The translations under genes were made by a program, and so were the position numbers. From positions 3,224,001 to 3,288,000 of the forward strand of contig NZ_CP012502.1 of assembly GCF_001721685.1 (NCBI RefSeq): a stretch of 64,000 bases of DNA, read 5' to 3'. The notes beneath the pieces were generated by a model. The model made no database searches. It was not told the origin of the DNA and saw only the letters and a program-made list of their open reading frames with translations. The DNA is from Salisediminibacterium beveridgei (GTDB lineage: Bacteria > Bacillota > Bacilli > Bacillales > Salisediminibacteriaceae). Of this stretch, positions 33,282-41,693 are shown one piece after another; within the stretch, counting starts at the first letter, position 1; every line of letters starts with the position of its first letter.

Positions 33282-34181
33282 CTAGTAAATCTCCTCGTTC
33301 TTTTGCATCTTACGCTGAATCAGGGTGGCAACGAGAATAATCAAGGCCAGAGACACCGCGAGTGCTGCTGCGTAACCCATCTGATTATTCGAGAATGCAT
33401 ATTGATAAATCAACAATACGACTGTCAACGTTGAGTTATTCGGTCCACCGGAGCCACCGGAGAACATATAAGACTGATCAAACAGCTGAAACGTGCCGAT
33501 GATCCCGATAATAATCACAAATCCGGTCACTGGTTTCAGCATCGGGATGGTGACGTACAGAAATTTTTGAATCGCAGATGCCCCATCGAGTTCTGCAGCT
33601 TCATACAGTGATTCCGGAATATCCTGAAGGGCTGCCAGATAGATCACCATGAACATCGGTGCTGTTGCCCAGATATTCATAATCATAATGGAAATCAAAG
33701 CAACACTCGGATCATTCAGCCAGTTGTATGTAGGCAGTCCTACCGAACCTAGTATGGTATTAATTAAGCCATCGGGACGATACATCCACATAAAAATCAT
33801 GACCAATACGGCAGACGAGGTTAATGTCGGTATAAAGTAGATGACCCTGAACCATTTCTCTCCCTTCATTCCTGCATTGAGTGTAGCCGCAAGAACCAAG
33901 GCAAGGATCGTCTGTGTCGGCACCACAATCGCGACATAGAATGCCGTATTTTGCAGGGCTATCAATGCTCGATCATCGTTCGCCATACGGATGAAATTAT
34001 CAAACCAGACAAAATCAAAACTTGTTTCTCCCAGGAGATTCACGTCGTTAAACGCCAAATACAGTGCAAACAAAATCGGACCGATCAAAAAAACCAGAAT
34101 GGTAAAAATCGCTGGTGACATGAACAGATACCCTTGTCCTGCTTCCCTCAGCTGACTTTTCGTCATTGTAAAACGTGCCAT
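33282..34181 (-). CDS. ABC sugar transporter permease, MalF type, second locus
   Basis: This 299-residue CUT1 permease has six membrane segments and the EAA loop EAAELDGASAIQKFLYVTIP (about residue 193). The ATG at 34181 follows AAAGGGG at 10 nt; a reading from 34208 would add nine residues without a ribosome site. A strong stem-loop (34215-34244) stands between it and the binding-protein gene, which should lower its expression relative to that protein. Confidence 0.92.
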   Translation of the reverse strand: MARFTMTKSQLREAGQGYLFMSPAIFTILVFLIGPILFALYLAFNDVNLLGETSFDFVWFDNFIRMANDDRALIALQNTAFYVAIVVPTQTILALVLAATLNAGMKGEKWFRVIYFIPTLTSSAVLVMIFMWMYRPDGLINTILGSVGLPTYNWLNDPSVALISIMIMNIWATAPMFMVIYLAALQDIPESLYEAAELDGASAIQKFLYVTIPMLKPVTGFVIIIGIIGTFQLFDQSYMFSGGSGGPNNSTLTVVLLIYQYAFSNNQMGYAAALAVSLALIILVATLIQRKMQKNEEIY

Positions 34182-34214
34182 AGTACTTGAACCCCTTTCT
34201 TCTGGCATGCATGG

Positions 34215-34244
34215 CCAGAAGGAGGTGAAACACCTCCTTTCTGG
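34215..34244 (-). repeat. Intercistronic stem-loop between binding protein and permease, second locus
   Basis: CCAGAAGGAGGTG and CACCTCCTTTCTGG form a 13-bp stem with one bulge and a 3-nt loop. No T-run follows, so it is more likely an mRNA stabiliser or processing site than a terminator. The arms contain ribosome-site-like AGGAGG. Confidence 0.68.
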
Positions 34245-34266
34245 ACCATGTTCACCAGTCTATCTG

Positions 34267-35580
34267 TCAGTCCTGAATTTCGTTTTCCGCAACACGCTGT
34301 GCTTCTTCAAGTGCCTCTTCTAAAGTTTGATCTCCGATAAAAGCACTGGAAAACTGATTTTCAAAGTTTGAATTGATAATCGGCAGGTTCGTATCATCTG
34401 CCCACACCGTTGCGTAGCTGGCACCTTCGATAAATGGTTCATAAATTTCCGGTCGTTCATAATCCATTTGTTCAGCAACAGAAGCACGGGACGGCAGTGC
34501 TAATCCACTCGATGTCCACATTTCCATCCCCTCTTTCCCCGTCAGGAATTCGATTAACTGCCATGCTTCTTCTTTTACTTCAGACTGATGATTCATCGAA
34601 TAAGACACCGTGTACGCCATCGTTGACGGGTCATTATCGATTACAGGAATTTCCACAACACCGTAGTCAACATCAGGGAACGCATCGTCCATGAACTCGA
34701 TCATCCAGTTTCCTTCAATAATCATCGATGCCCGTTCGGTTCCGAACATGTCACCGCCCCATTCAGCTCCAACATCTGACGGTGCTGCACCAACTTCTGA
34801 CTCGTTTCGCATATCTACAATAGGCTGCAACGCTTCAATCACGGCCGGATCCGTGAAGTTCGGCTGGTTATCCACGACTACTTCTCCACCGAGTGATTCC
34901 GCAATGAAATACAGACGTGCCAGATCCGTCACTATCCCGAAACCGTAGCGGTCTTCCGTCGTCAATTCACCAGCAACCTCCTCCAGCTCATCCCATGTTT
35001 CGGGTGGGGCTTCAATACCGGCTTCATCAAAGTGATCTTTATTATAGAAGAGTGCCAGTGTGGACGTATCCTTTGGCAGACCCCACAGCTCTCCATCGTT
35101 GCGGAAGGCATCGATCAAAGGATCCTCAAAATCATCCACATCGAATTCATCTGTGATATAGCCATCGAGTGGTTCCAACACACCGGCATCGATCAAACCA
35201 GGTGCTTCAAACGCATCCAGGAAAAATACATCCGAAGCTTCTCCACCAATCAAACGTGTACGCAGGACATCCATATACTGATCGGCAATGGTATCCACCT
35301 CAACGTTAATATGTGGATACTTTTCTTCAAAGGCATCCAGCGTTTCTTCGAAATAACGCTGCTCTGTTGGAGATGATTGCCAGCCTGTCAGCCGGACTGT
35401 TACCTCCTCTTGATCACCTTCATCAGAGACATTCTCATTATTGCCCTGATTCCCCGCGTTATTGTTGCTGTCGGCACCGGTCACTTCCTCGTTTTCGTTA
35501 CCGCCACACCCTGTCAATACTGCACCTGTCAACATGACTGCTGCCCATCCGGTTACTTTCAATCCATTTTTCTTCTGCAT
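34267..35580 (-). CDS. ABC transporter sugar-binding lipoprotein, second locus
   Basis: This 437-residue lipoprotein has a signal ending AVLTGCGGN (Cys near 25) and an acidic Asn/Gly-rich linker to about residue 58. An extracellular solute-binding domain of the maltodextrin/trehalose type follows (VRLTGWQSSPTEQ, FLDAFEAPGLIDAG, GLPKDTSTLALFYNKDHFDEAG). The ATG follows AAAGGGG at 10 nt. It is only distantly related to the two binding proteins of the first locus. Next to a debranching-like enzyme, a gluco-oligosaccharide ligand is likely. Confidence 0.92.
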   Translation of the reverse strand: MQKKNGLKVTGWAAVMLTGAVLTGCGGNENEEVTGADSNNNAGNQGNNENVSDEGDQEEVTVRLTGWQSSPTEQRYFEETLDAFEEKYPHINVEVDTIADQYMDVLRTRLIGGEASDVFFLDAFEAPGLIDAGVLEPLDGYITDEFDVDDFEDPLIDAFRNDGELWGLPKDTSTLALFYNKDHFDEAGIEAPPETWDELEEVAGELTTEDRYGFGIVTDLARLYFIAESLGGEVVVDNQPNFTDPAVIEALQPIVDMRNESEVGAAPSDVGAEWGGDMFGTERASMIIEGNWMIEFMDDAFPDVDYGVVEIPVIDNDPSTMAYTVSYSMNHQSEVKEEAWQLIEFLTGKEGMEMWTSSGLALPSRASVAEQMDYERPEIYEPFIEGASYATVWADDTNLPIINSNFENQFSSAFIGDQTLEEALEEAQRVAENEIQD

Positions 35581-35686
35581 GAATCTGAAACCCCTTTCAG
35601 TTTATGTGATTAGTGACAGATGAAGCTTGAAACCCCATCTGCCGGTGCTTATTTATCGCAAGGACTGATTTGTCCTGTACAACCGT

Positions 35687-37795
35687 TCAAAGTTTGATTG
35701 CTAGTCCTGTAGTATTCCGTTCCACGTTGACATTGCAGTCTCCCTTGGCATTCCGGGTAACTGTCAAATCCAGTTCCCCGTCACCGATTTGCATCTGTTC
35801 CACTGTCAGCTGATTCACGCCTTCAGGGAGGCGTGGATTCAATGCTACTTCGCCCGATAGAACATCCGGAAACAACCCGAGCATGGCCTGGACCATTAAT
35901 AATGGTGCCCCCGCCGCCCAGGCCTGGGGCGAACATGCCACCGGATAGCTGACTGCTTTTCCACGGCTCGCATTGTATCCGCAGAACAGTTCCGGCAAAC
36001 GGTCATAATCAAAGGAGGCTGCCGAACGGATCAGGCCCATCATCACCTTGGATGCTGCCTTGACGTTACCCGTGCGACTCATCCCAAGAATCACCAGACT
36101 GTTATCATGAGGCCATACTGTTCCATTGTGATAGCTCATCGGGTTGTAACCAGCTTCCCCTTCACCCATGGTCCGGATCCCGAACCCGGAGAACAGTTTA
36201 TCCGACACCAGCATCTCACTCACCGCTTGTGCCCTTTCTGACGACATCATCCCGGACATCAGCACGTGTCCCGGGTTTGATGTCACCGTTCCTACCTGCT
36301 TCTTATCCTTATCAAGAGCCAGAGCATAATACCCTTGTTCGGGCATCCAAAAGGCTTCGTCAAACTGTTCCTTCAAGATCTTTGCTTCGCCCCTGAGCAC
36401 CTTTCCGCGTTCCGGGTTTCCCACATCTTCAAACGCTTGTGCCATGCTCACTTTCGCGTGATATACATAGCCTTGCACTTCTGACAAGGCAATCGGAGAT
36501 TCACCCAGACGGCCATCACGGTGCACTATCGAGTCTCCCGAATCTTTCCAACCCTGATTTGCAATTCCTTTCGCCGCTTCCTGATGGTACTCAACGAAAC
36601 CGTCACCATCGCGATCCCCGTAGGAATCAACCCAATTGAGTGCCGCCTCTACATTCGTTTCCAGTTCGGTAAATAAGCTGTGATCACCGGTCCATTTCAT
36701 ATATTCACTCAGCAGGACAAGAAAAAGTGGCGTGGCATCAATCGTCCCGAAATAGGGGGAGAATGGGATTTGACCCGTGTTGGCCAATTCTCCAAAACGA
36801 ATTTCATGCATGATTTTTCCTGGTTCTTCGTCACGCCAGCTGTCTTTTTTAGTCCCCTGACGTTTCGCCATTGTTCTGAGTGTCCCTTTGGCCACATCAC
36901 TTGCAAAGGGTAACAGTTGCAATGCAGCAATCAGAGAATCCCGACCGAAGGGCACCCCAAACCATGGCAGTCCTGCCACGGGAAAGGATCCTTCACCAAG
37001 ATCCGTCAGGAGAACCCGCAGGTCCTTGAGTCCTCGATCAATCAGGCGCTGGAGCGGTTCATAATCCGTCTTCACCTTCGTCATTTGCTTTGCCCAGTCG
37101 TCTGTCGAAATCATCAGCCGTTCCAATGCTTCACTATGGCTGAGCGCTGTCCCTTTTTCACCGCTGATTTCAGGAACCATCGTCAGCTCAAGCACTTTCT
37201 CCTCTCCATGAGCCAGATCAAAATGAAACTCCGGCTCCTGAGTTTCGGACTGAGATTCAGGCACCATATTCCAAGACACATGCAACTGCCTCTCTACATC
37301 GTCAGCTCCGAGATAGCTCATCTTCAGCCCGTTGGCAGACGATTCCGCATCCCGCTTGTCACCAGTTCGGCCATTCTGGAAGCCCCGCACAATAAACATG
37401 TCCTTGAAATCGGCATCCAATTGAAGGCTGATATTGAAAGCTGTCTGTTGAGGATGGTAGCTCTTCACATGAATCTGTTCGTACAAAACACCATCCCAAA
37501 TGAAACGGCGCCGTTTCATTTCAATGGACTCACGCCAGAGGTGCACCACTTTTTCCCCGGCCTCATTTTCCTGTTCCATATGCGGGTTCGTCAGCAACAT
37601 CTCCGCCACACTCGTGTTATCCGCATCAGATGCCAGGAGCACAGGTTCTTCACCATTGATCCGAAGATCCAACCGGCTCAAAAAGCGGGTATCTTTCGTA
37701 TACAGGCCCGGTCCGTAAGGGTGCTGATCGGGTATCTGTCCACTTTCATCTGTCAGTAGAAACATGTCGTTTTCTTTGATTACACGATAGTTCAT
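35687..37795 (-). CDS. Glycogen-debranching-like (amylo-alpha-1,6-glucosidase family) enzyme
   Basis: This 702-residue cytoplasmic enzyme has an N-terminal beta-sandwich (YGPGLYTKDTRFLSRLDLRING) and a C-terminal (alpha/alpha)6 barrel. Conserved parts include GLPWFGVPFGRDSLIAALQLL (about 290), DTSTLA-like acceptor loops absent, GFVEY, GWKDSGDS and YNPMSYHNGTVWPHDNSL. It fits the bacterial amylo-alpha-1,6-glucosidase/GDE_N_bis group, probably acting on imported oligosaccharides; exact linkage is unknown. The ATG at 37795 has GGAGGG. Two near-perfect LacI palindromes lie directly upstream. It heads the operon with the ABC importer. Confidence 0.82.
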   Translation of the reverse strand: MNYRVIKENDMFLLTDESGQIPDQHPYGPGLYTKDTRFLSRLDLRINGEEPVLLASDADNTSVAEMLLTNPHMEQENEAGEKVVHLWRESIEMKRRRFIWDGVLYEQIHVKSYHPQQTAFNISLQLDADFKDMFIVRGFQNGRTGDKRDAESSANGLKMSYLGADDVERQLHVSWNMVPESQSETQEPEFHFDLAHGEEKVLELTMVPEISGEKGTALSHSEALERLMISTDDWAKQMTKVKTDYEPLQRLIDRGLKDLRVLLTDLGEGSFPVAGLPWFGVPFGRDSLIAALQLLPFASDVAKGTLRTMAKRQGTKKDSWRDEEPGKIMHEIRFGELANTGQIPFSPYFGTIDATPLFLVLLSEYMKWTGDHSLFTELETNVEAALNWVDSYGDRDGDGFVEYHQEAAKGIANQGWKDSGDSIVHRDGRLGESPIALSEVQGYVYHAKVSMAQAFEDVGNPERGKVLRGEAKILKEQFDEAFWMPEQGYYALALDKDKKQVGTVTSNPGHVLMSGMMSSERAQAVSEMLVSDKLFSGFGIRTMGEGEAGYNPMSYHNGTVWPHDNSLVILGMSRTGNVKAASKVMMGLIRSAASFDYDRLPELFCGYNASRGKAVSYPVACSPQAWAAGAPLLMVQAMLGLFPDVLSGEVALNPRLPEGVNQLTVEQMQIGDGELDLTVTRNAKGDCNVNVERNTTGLAIKL

Positions 37796-37811
37796 TATTT
37801 CCCTCCAACTT

Positions 37812-37829
37812 ATCCGAAACGTTTCGGAT
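37812..37829. promoter_or_regulatory. LacI-type operator 1 of the debranching operon
   Basis: ATCCGAAACGTTTCGGAT is a perfect 18-bp palindrome, 17 bp before the gene start. It shares the CCGAAACGTTTCGG core with operator 2, 34 bp away. Confidence 0.88.
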
Positions 37830-37845
37830 TTTTCAATTTTGAAAT

Positions 37846-37865
37846 GTCCCGAAACGTTTCGGGAC
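37846..37865. promoter_or_regulatory. LacI-type operator 2 of the debranching operon
   Basis: GTCCCGAAACGTTTCGGGAC is a perfect 20-bp palindrome, centred 35-36 bp from operator 1, about three helix turns. It lies between lacI and the debranching gene. Confidence 0.9.
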
Positions 37866-37892
37866 AAGGGTGGAAAAGAAGCACCGTCCGTC

Positions 37893-38909
37893 TTATCGGG
37901 GGGGTGCAGTCGATTCCCTTACAACTAACTGATTATCAAGTGTTGCGCTCTGTCGTTCCGATCCACCGTCTGTCAACATTGCTGTCAATAAGTGTGCTGC
38001 TTCGTAACCCATCTGGTATTTGTCCTGGTTCACTGTTGTCAAAGGTGGTGTTGTATATTCAGAAAGTAGAATATTATCAAACCCTACAATGGAAAGATCT
38101 TCAGGAATTCTGAGTCCCAGTCGCTTTGCAGCGCGCATGACACCCAATGCCATCAGATCACTGGCACAAAAGAGTGCAGTAATCTCCGGGTGATCTTGAA
38201 GAAGGGCAAAAGCGGCAATTTCTGCTTCAGGTTCAAGAAACTGACCGTTGACCATGTATTCTTCTCTGATCGGGATACCCGCATCCGTCAATTCCCGTTC
38301 GTAACCTTTCCGGCGTTTTTGACTGACATGGGCATAATCGTGGCCGTTTATCATACCGATCTTTGTGTGACCGAGATTCAGCAGATGCTTGACGGCCATT
38401 TGTGCACCAAAGACGTTATCTGTCGTCACATAGCCAACATACTCACCTTCCACATCGACATCCACGAACACACAGGGGATATTGCTCTCAATTACTTCAG
38501 CAATATACGGATCATCCCGCTTGATGCCCTGCATGATCACGCCCTCCACCTGCCGTTCCCGGCACAACTGTGTATAACTTTTCTGCTTTTGCTTAGCGGA
38601 GTTTGTACTGAAAAGAATGAGATCATAACCGACATCCGAAGCCGCATCATTGATGCCGCACATCACCTCGTAAGTAAACATATCCTTTGCGCCTGAGCGG
38701 CTCAATTCCGAAACGAGGAGTCCGATTGTTCTCGACTTATTCATCACGAGACTCCGTGCCAGCGAATTTGGACTGTATTTCAAATCCCGGGCAGTCTGTT
38801 CGATACGTTCGCGGGTTTTCGCATTGACATCACTGTATCCGTTTAACGCACGGGACACGGTAGTCACAGAAACTCCCGCAGCTTTTGCAATGTCTTTGAT
38901 CGTGGCCAT
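37893..38909 (-). CDS. LacI-family regulator of the debranching/ABC operon
   Basis: This 338-residue repressor has the HTH ATIKDIAKAAGVSVTTVSRALNG at its start and a sugar-binding core (TIGLLVSELSRSG, GVIMQGIKRDD, LFCASDLMALG, SIVGFDNILLSEYTTPPLTTV). The ATG follows GGAGGTGAG. Palindromes with the CGAAACGTTTCG core lie in its own leader (38921) and upstream of the next gene (37812, 37846), so it likely controls itself and the operon. The effector is probably a malto- or gluco-oligosaccharide; not shown. Confidence 0.93.
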   Translation of the reverse strand: MATIKDIAKAAGVSVTTVSRALNGYSDVNAKTRERIEQTARDLKYSPNSLARSLVMNKSRTIGLLVSELSRSGAKDMFTYEVMCGINDAASDVGYDLILFSTNSAKQKQKSYTQLCRERQVEGVIMQGIKRDDPYIAEVIESNIPCVFVDVDVEGEYVGYVTTDNVFGAQMAVKHLLNLGHTKIGMINGHDYAHVSQKRRKGYERELTDAGIPIREEYMVNGQFLEPEAEIAAFALLQDHPEITALFCASDLMALGVMRAAKRLGLRIPEDLSIVGFDNILLSEYTTPPLTTVNQDKYQMGYEAAHLLTAMLTDGGSERQSATLDNQLVVRESTAPPR

Positions 38910-38920
38910 GACTCACCTCC

Positions 38921-38934
38921 AAAACGTTTCGGAT
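38921..38934. promoter_or_regulatory. LacI-type operator 3, autoregulatory
   Basis: AAAACGTTTCGGAT, on the other strand ATCCGAAACGTTTT, matches the 37812 site except at the outer part of one arm. It lies between the lacI promoter and its ribosome site. Confidence 0.75.
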
Positions 38935-38947
38935 ATTTCATGGATTA

Positions 38948-38976
38948 ACTGTAAACCATTTTGAAACCCTTTGCAA
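38948..38976 (-). promoter_or_regulatory. Promoter of the second lacI gene
   Basis: On the minus strand TTGCAA (38971-38976), a 17-bp spacer and TACAGT (38948-38953), followed by operator 3. Confidence 0.65.
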
Positions 38977-39051
38977 GCATTTTTTCAACATTGATTCTCC
39001 TTTACTGTTTTGCGATAATCAGGCTACTCTGATGGAAAGCTGGTGAAGCTG

Positions 39052-39594
39052 ATGCCTTATCAACGAAAACTGATCCTCTTTATCGCCTGCAGTCTGGATG
39101 GATACATCGCCACCGCTGACGAATCCCTTGACTGGCTTGAGAGCGTTGAGGGGGAAGGGGATAATGGATACGCCGCCTTTTATGAAACTGTCGACACCGT
39201 CGTCATGGGCCGGAAAACCTGTGACTGGATCAAGAAACTGAACCTCACCGAATTCCCTTACGCAGGTAAAGCCTGCTATGTCTTTTCGAGGACCCGATCC
39301 GGCAGGACGGATGAGGTCACATGGGTGAATGAGGATCCTGTGCCGTTCATCAACCGGCTGAAGGAGGCCCCGGGGAGGAATATCTGGCTCGTTGGCGGGG
39401 GGAATCTATTGCAGGCCATGACCGCTCACGATCTCGTTGATGAATACATCGTCACCATCGCCCCTGTCATCCTTGGCGGTGGCATTCCTTTATTCCCAAC
39501 TGGGACGCGGACTGTGAATCTCGAGCTTGTCAGCACAAAATCCTTCAACCAGTTCACGGAACTCCACTACAAAAAAATGGCAGAAACACCCTGA
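39052..39594 (+). CDS. Dihydrofolate reductase/RibD C-terminal fold protein (YyaP-like)
   Basis: This 180-residue protein begins RKLILFIACSLDGYIAT, the RibD_C signature. It has VVMGRKTCDWI and a NIWLVGGGNLLQAM nucleotide loop, then VTIAPVILGGGIPLFP. Such proteins bind NADPH and reduce unknown substrates; true DHFR or riboflavin activity is not implied. I place the start at the ATG at 39052 by homology to YyaP-type starts; a GTG at 39043 is possible. It converges with the hydrolase gene, with one base between the stops. Confidence 0.86.
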   Translation: MPYQRKLILFIACSLDGYIATADESLDWLESVEGEGDNGYAAFYETVDTVVMGRKTCDWIKKLNLTEFPYAGKACYVFSRTRSGRTDEVTWVNEDPVPFINRLKEAPGRNIWLVGGGNLLQAMTAHDLVDEYIVTIAPVILGGGIPLFPTGTRTVNLELVSTKSFNQFTELHYKKMAETP

Positions 39595-39595
39595 T

Positions 39596-40588
39596 TTACG
39601 GCGTTTCTGCTTCTTCTTCCAAGCGGTCATAAAATTTCAGGAGCACCTCATTAAACCATTCTGCATCCGTCTCCATCGGCATATGACCACTGCCGTCAAT
39701 CATGACCATGTTCGCATCGTTGAGGTCCTGAAGAAGCCGCTCCCCCTCATCAGGCGAAACCCAACTGTCTCCTTCACCCCATACGAGAAGGGCCGGAGCT
39801 TCAATCTCGTCAAGACGTTCATGATCCACAGCGCCGCTTGTTGTCAATAGATCCACCCAGGCTCCTGCTGTGCCCGGCACCTCAAAGGTATCCATATAGG
39901 CATCCAGAACTTCCTGGCTGACTGGTTGACCATAAGCAGAATCCAGTAACCCTCCAATCCGCTCCTCCGTAACAGCTATTCTTGGTCCAAAAGCCTCCAC
40001 AGCACGCTGCAATGGAGGAAATGAAAGCGATCTTGGCCCGGGCGGATCATTATAAACAGCCCCCGCCACATAGGTAAGCGATGCTACTCGTCCCGGTTGA
40101 TCGTACACCATTTGTGTCATCACACCGCCTCCCATGGAATGCCCTGCAAGATGGGCCCGTTCCACCGCTAACTCATCCATCAGTCCCCATAACCAAGTAC
40201 TGCGATTTTCCATTGAATGTTCCAGTCCCCGCTCACGATCACTGAATCCAAACACCGGCAGATCGACACGAATCACTGGAAATCCCGCATCTGTCAACGT
40301 TTCCACCTGATGACGCCAGGAATAGGTCGAACCGCCAAGTCCATGAATAAACACGACAGGGTCCCTCAACCTCTCCTCTGGTTCTGAAATCCGGTAATGG
40401 AGCCAGACGCCGTCCACTTCATGAAATTCACTGTCGTCAAAAGGTTCCAGCGTCCTCACATCCTCTGCCGCATCGACCGGGAAGAGATATGGCAGGGTCA
40501 CAACCACGAGAAAAAGGCCCAGCAATGCAAGACCTGTCCATTTCAGCCATGTATTCCAAACTGGACCTTTCCGCTCATTTTGTTTCAT
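39596..40588 (-). CDS. Membrane-anchored alpha/beta-hydrolase
   Basis: This 330-residue protein has an N-terminal membrane helix (about 15-34), likely anchoring a hydrolase domain outside the membrane. The oxyanion loop is VVFIHGLGGS (about 77), the nucleophile elbow is AGHSMGGG (Ser near 150). A late Asp lies in LLVWGEGDSWVSP and the His in DGSGHMPM (about 302). Esterase or C-C hydrolase activity is likely, with substrate unknown. The ATG has AAGGGG. It overlaps no gene, and its ribosome site lies in the end of the small gene at 40595. Confidence 0.88.
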   Translation of the reverse strand: MKQNERKGPVWNTWLKWTGLALLGLFLVVVTLPYLFPVDAAEDVRTLEPFDDSEFHEVDGVWLHYRISEPEERLRDPVVFIHGLGGSTYSWRHQVETLTDAGFPVIRVDLPVFGFSDRERGLEHSMENRSTWLWGLMDELAVERAHLAGHSMGGGVMTQMVYDQPGRVASLTYVAGAVYNDPPGPRSLSFPPLQRAVEAFGPRIAVTEERIGGLLDSAYGQPVSQEVLDAYMDTFEVPGTAGAWVDLLTTSGAVDHERLDEIEAPALLVWGEGDSWVSPDEGERLLQDLNDANMVMIDGSGHMPMETDAEWFNEVLLKFYDRLEEEAETP

Positions 40589-40594
40589 CGGGAC

Positions 40595-40837
40595 TCACCC
40601 CTTACCGCTTCTTTCATCGCAGTGGCACTCATATTCCGGAAACGTGTGCTCAATTTTCACCTGTTTTCCGTCTTCCCACATGACAACAACAACAAGTGGT
40701 GCAACATCTTTTCGCGCGAAAATCCGTAACTGTTTCTTTAATGGGATATTCGGATTTAAATGGTACGTATTCATCTCTTCTTTCAAACCCTCACGCTCAC
40801 ATATATCGTATGTGATCGCGATATCTCTAATTGTCAT
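40595..40837 (-). CDS. Small hypothetical protein upstream of the hydrolase
   Basis: This 80-residue soluble protein (TIRDIAITYDICEREGLKEE at the start) ends with a Cys/His patch ECHCDERSG. I do not recognise a family. The ATG at 40837 is chosen because GGAGGGG lies 6 nt upstream; an earlier ATG at 40852 includes that site. It ends 6 nt before the hydrolase start, so the two form an operon. Confidence 0.6.
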   Translation of the reverse strand: MTIRDIAITYDICEREGLKEEMNTYHLNPNIPLKKQLRIFARKDVAPLVVVVMWEDGKQVKIEHTFPEYECHCDERSGKG

Positions 40838-40922
40838 CACGTACCCCTCCATTAAAAAACGCGCTTATTTTGCTATTCCCCGAATGTAAAAACAATAATC
40901 TGAAAACCTCATTTTTCCCAAT

Positions 40923-41315
40923 TCATTCCTGTTCAGCAGTCTCGATCTCCAATTGCCGCGCCGTTCCCTGAACCGGATGTGACTCCATGACAGCTCCGTC
41001 AAACAGCACACGAACTCGCATCCCTTCTTCGAGATCCTCAAATGTCAGATCCCCTTCAGAAATGAATTCCGTATCCGTTGTAATCGTCACGAAACCTTCC
41101 GTATACATCGCATCTTCCTCTTCCCCTGCCACATGTACGGAACCAAGTCGACTGTTCTCTTCATCCCGGGACACTTCAATCACTTCGCCAATCAGACCAT
41201 ACTCCTTCTGATGATCGGCTGAAGATACATTGTCATTGCCCCCTTGATTTGCTTCACCGCATCCTGCCAGTAAGCTCAGGAGAAGCGCGGTAACGATCAT
41301 CTGGGAGATCCTCAT
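40923..41315 (-). CDS. Small lipoprotein, DUF3221-like
   Basis: This 130-residue protein has a lipoprotein signal ending LLSLLAGCGE (Cys near 19). A beta-rich domain follows (GLIGEVIEVSRDEENSRLGSVHV, then RVLFDGAVMESHPVQGTARQLEI). That pattern of an OB-like modulatory domain fits DUF3221 or YobA-type lipoproteins; function unknown. The start has AGGAAAGG. It is probably exported and anchored on the outer face. Its position upstream of the hydrolase pair may be coincidental. Confidence 0.75.
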   Translation of the reverse strand: MRISQMIVTALLLSLLAGCGEANQGGNDNVSSADHQKEYGLIGEVIEVSRDEENSRLGSVHVAGEEEDAMYTEGFVTITTDTEFISEGDLTFEDLEEGMRVRVLFDGAVMESHPVQGTARQLEIETAEQE

Positions 41316-41526
41316 ACCGGAATCATCCTTTCCTGTACTCTATTAGACGAGGCGTCACCATCAAATGTTTCGCATCATTTGAATCTTTTTCATGAAATCA
41401 ACAAAAGTCCTGACGAAGATCAGTCCCGGGACCGAGACGACTCCCACCTTCCGGACGGCGCTCTCTGCTCTGGAACCTTCTATACTGAAGGTAAGATCAA
41501 CCAATCCAAAAAAGAAGGTGATTGAC

Positions 41527-41631
41527 ATGAAACGCTGGATCAGCAAACTCTTCAAATGCATCCATTTAAAGCGCACTGTCAGGGAAGCCGCCATGGACAA
41601 CCGCAGTTGTTACCGTGCATTTATCATCTGA
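41527..41631 (+). CDS. Possible 34-residue basic peptide
   Basis: An ATG with AAGGTG 8 nt upstream opens MKRWISKLFKCIHLKRTVRE and ends RAFII after 34 codons. The peptide is basic and amphipathic with two Cys. A TATACT box lies upstream near 41480 but without a clear -35. It sits between the lipoprotein and liaF. This may be a real small gene or chance; no homology known. Confidence 0.3.
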   Translation: MKRWISKLFKCIHLKRTVREAAMDNRSCYRAFII

Positions 41632-41693
41632 AAAAATCACCCACACTGGCTATCATTTGGGGTAAACTGTAATTGACAACAGGGAGGTGCACG

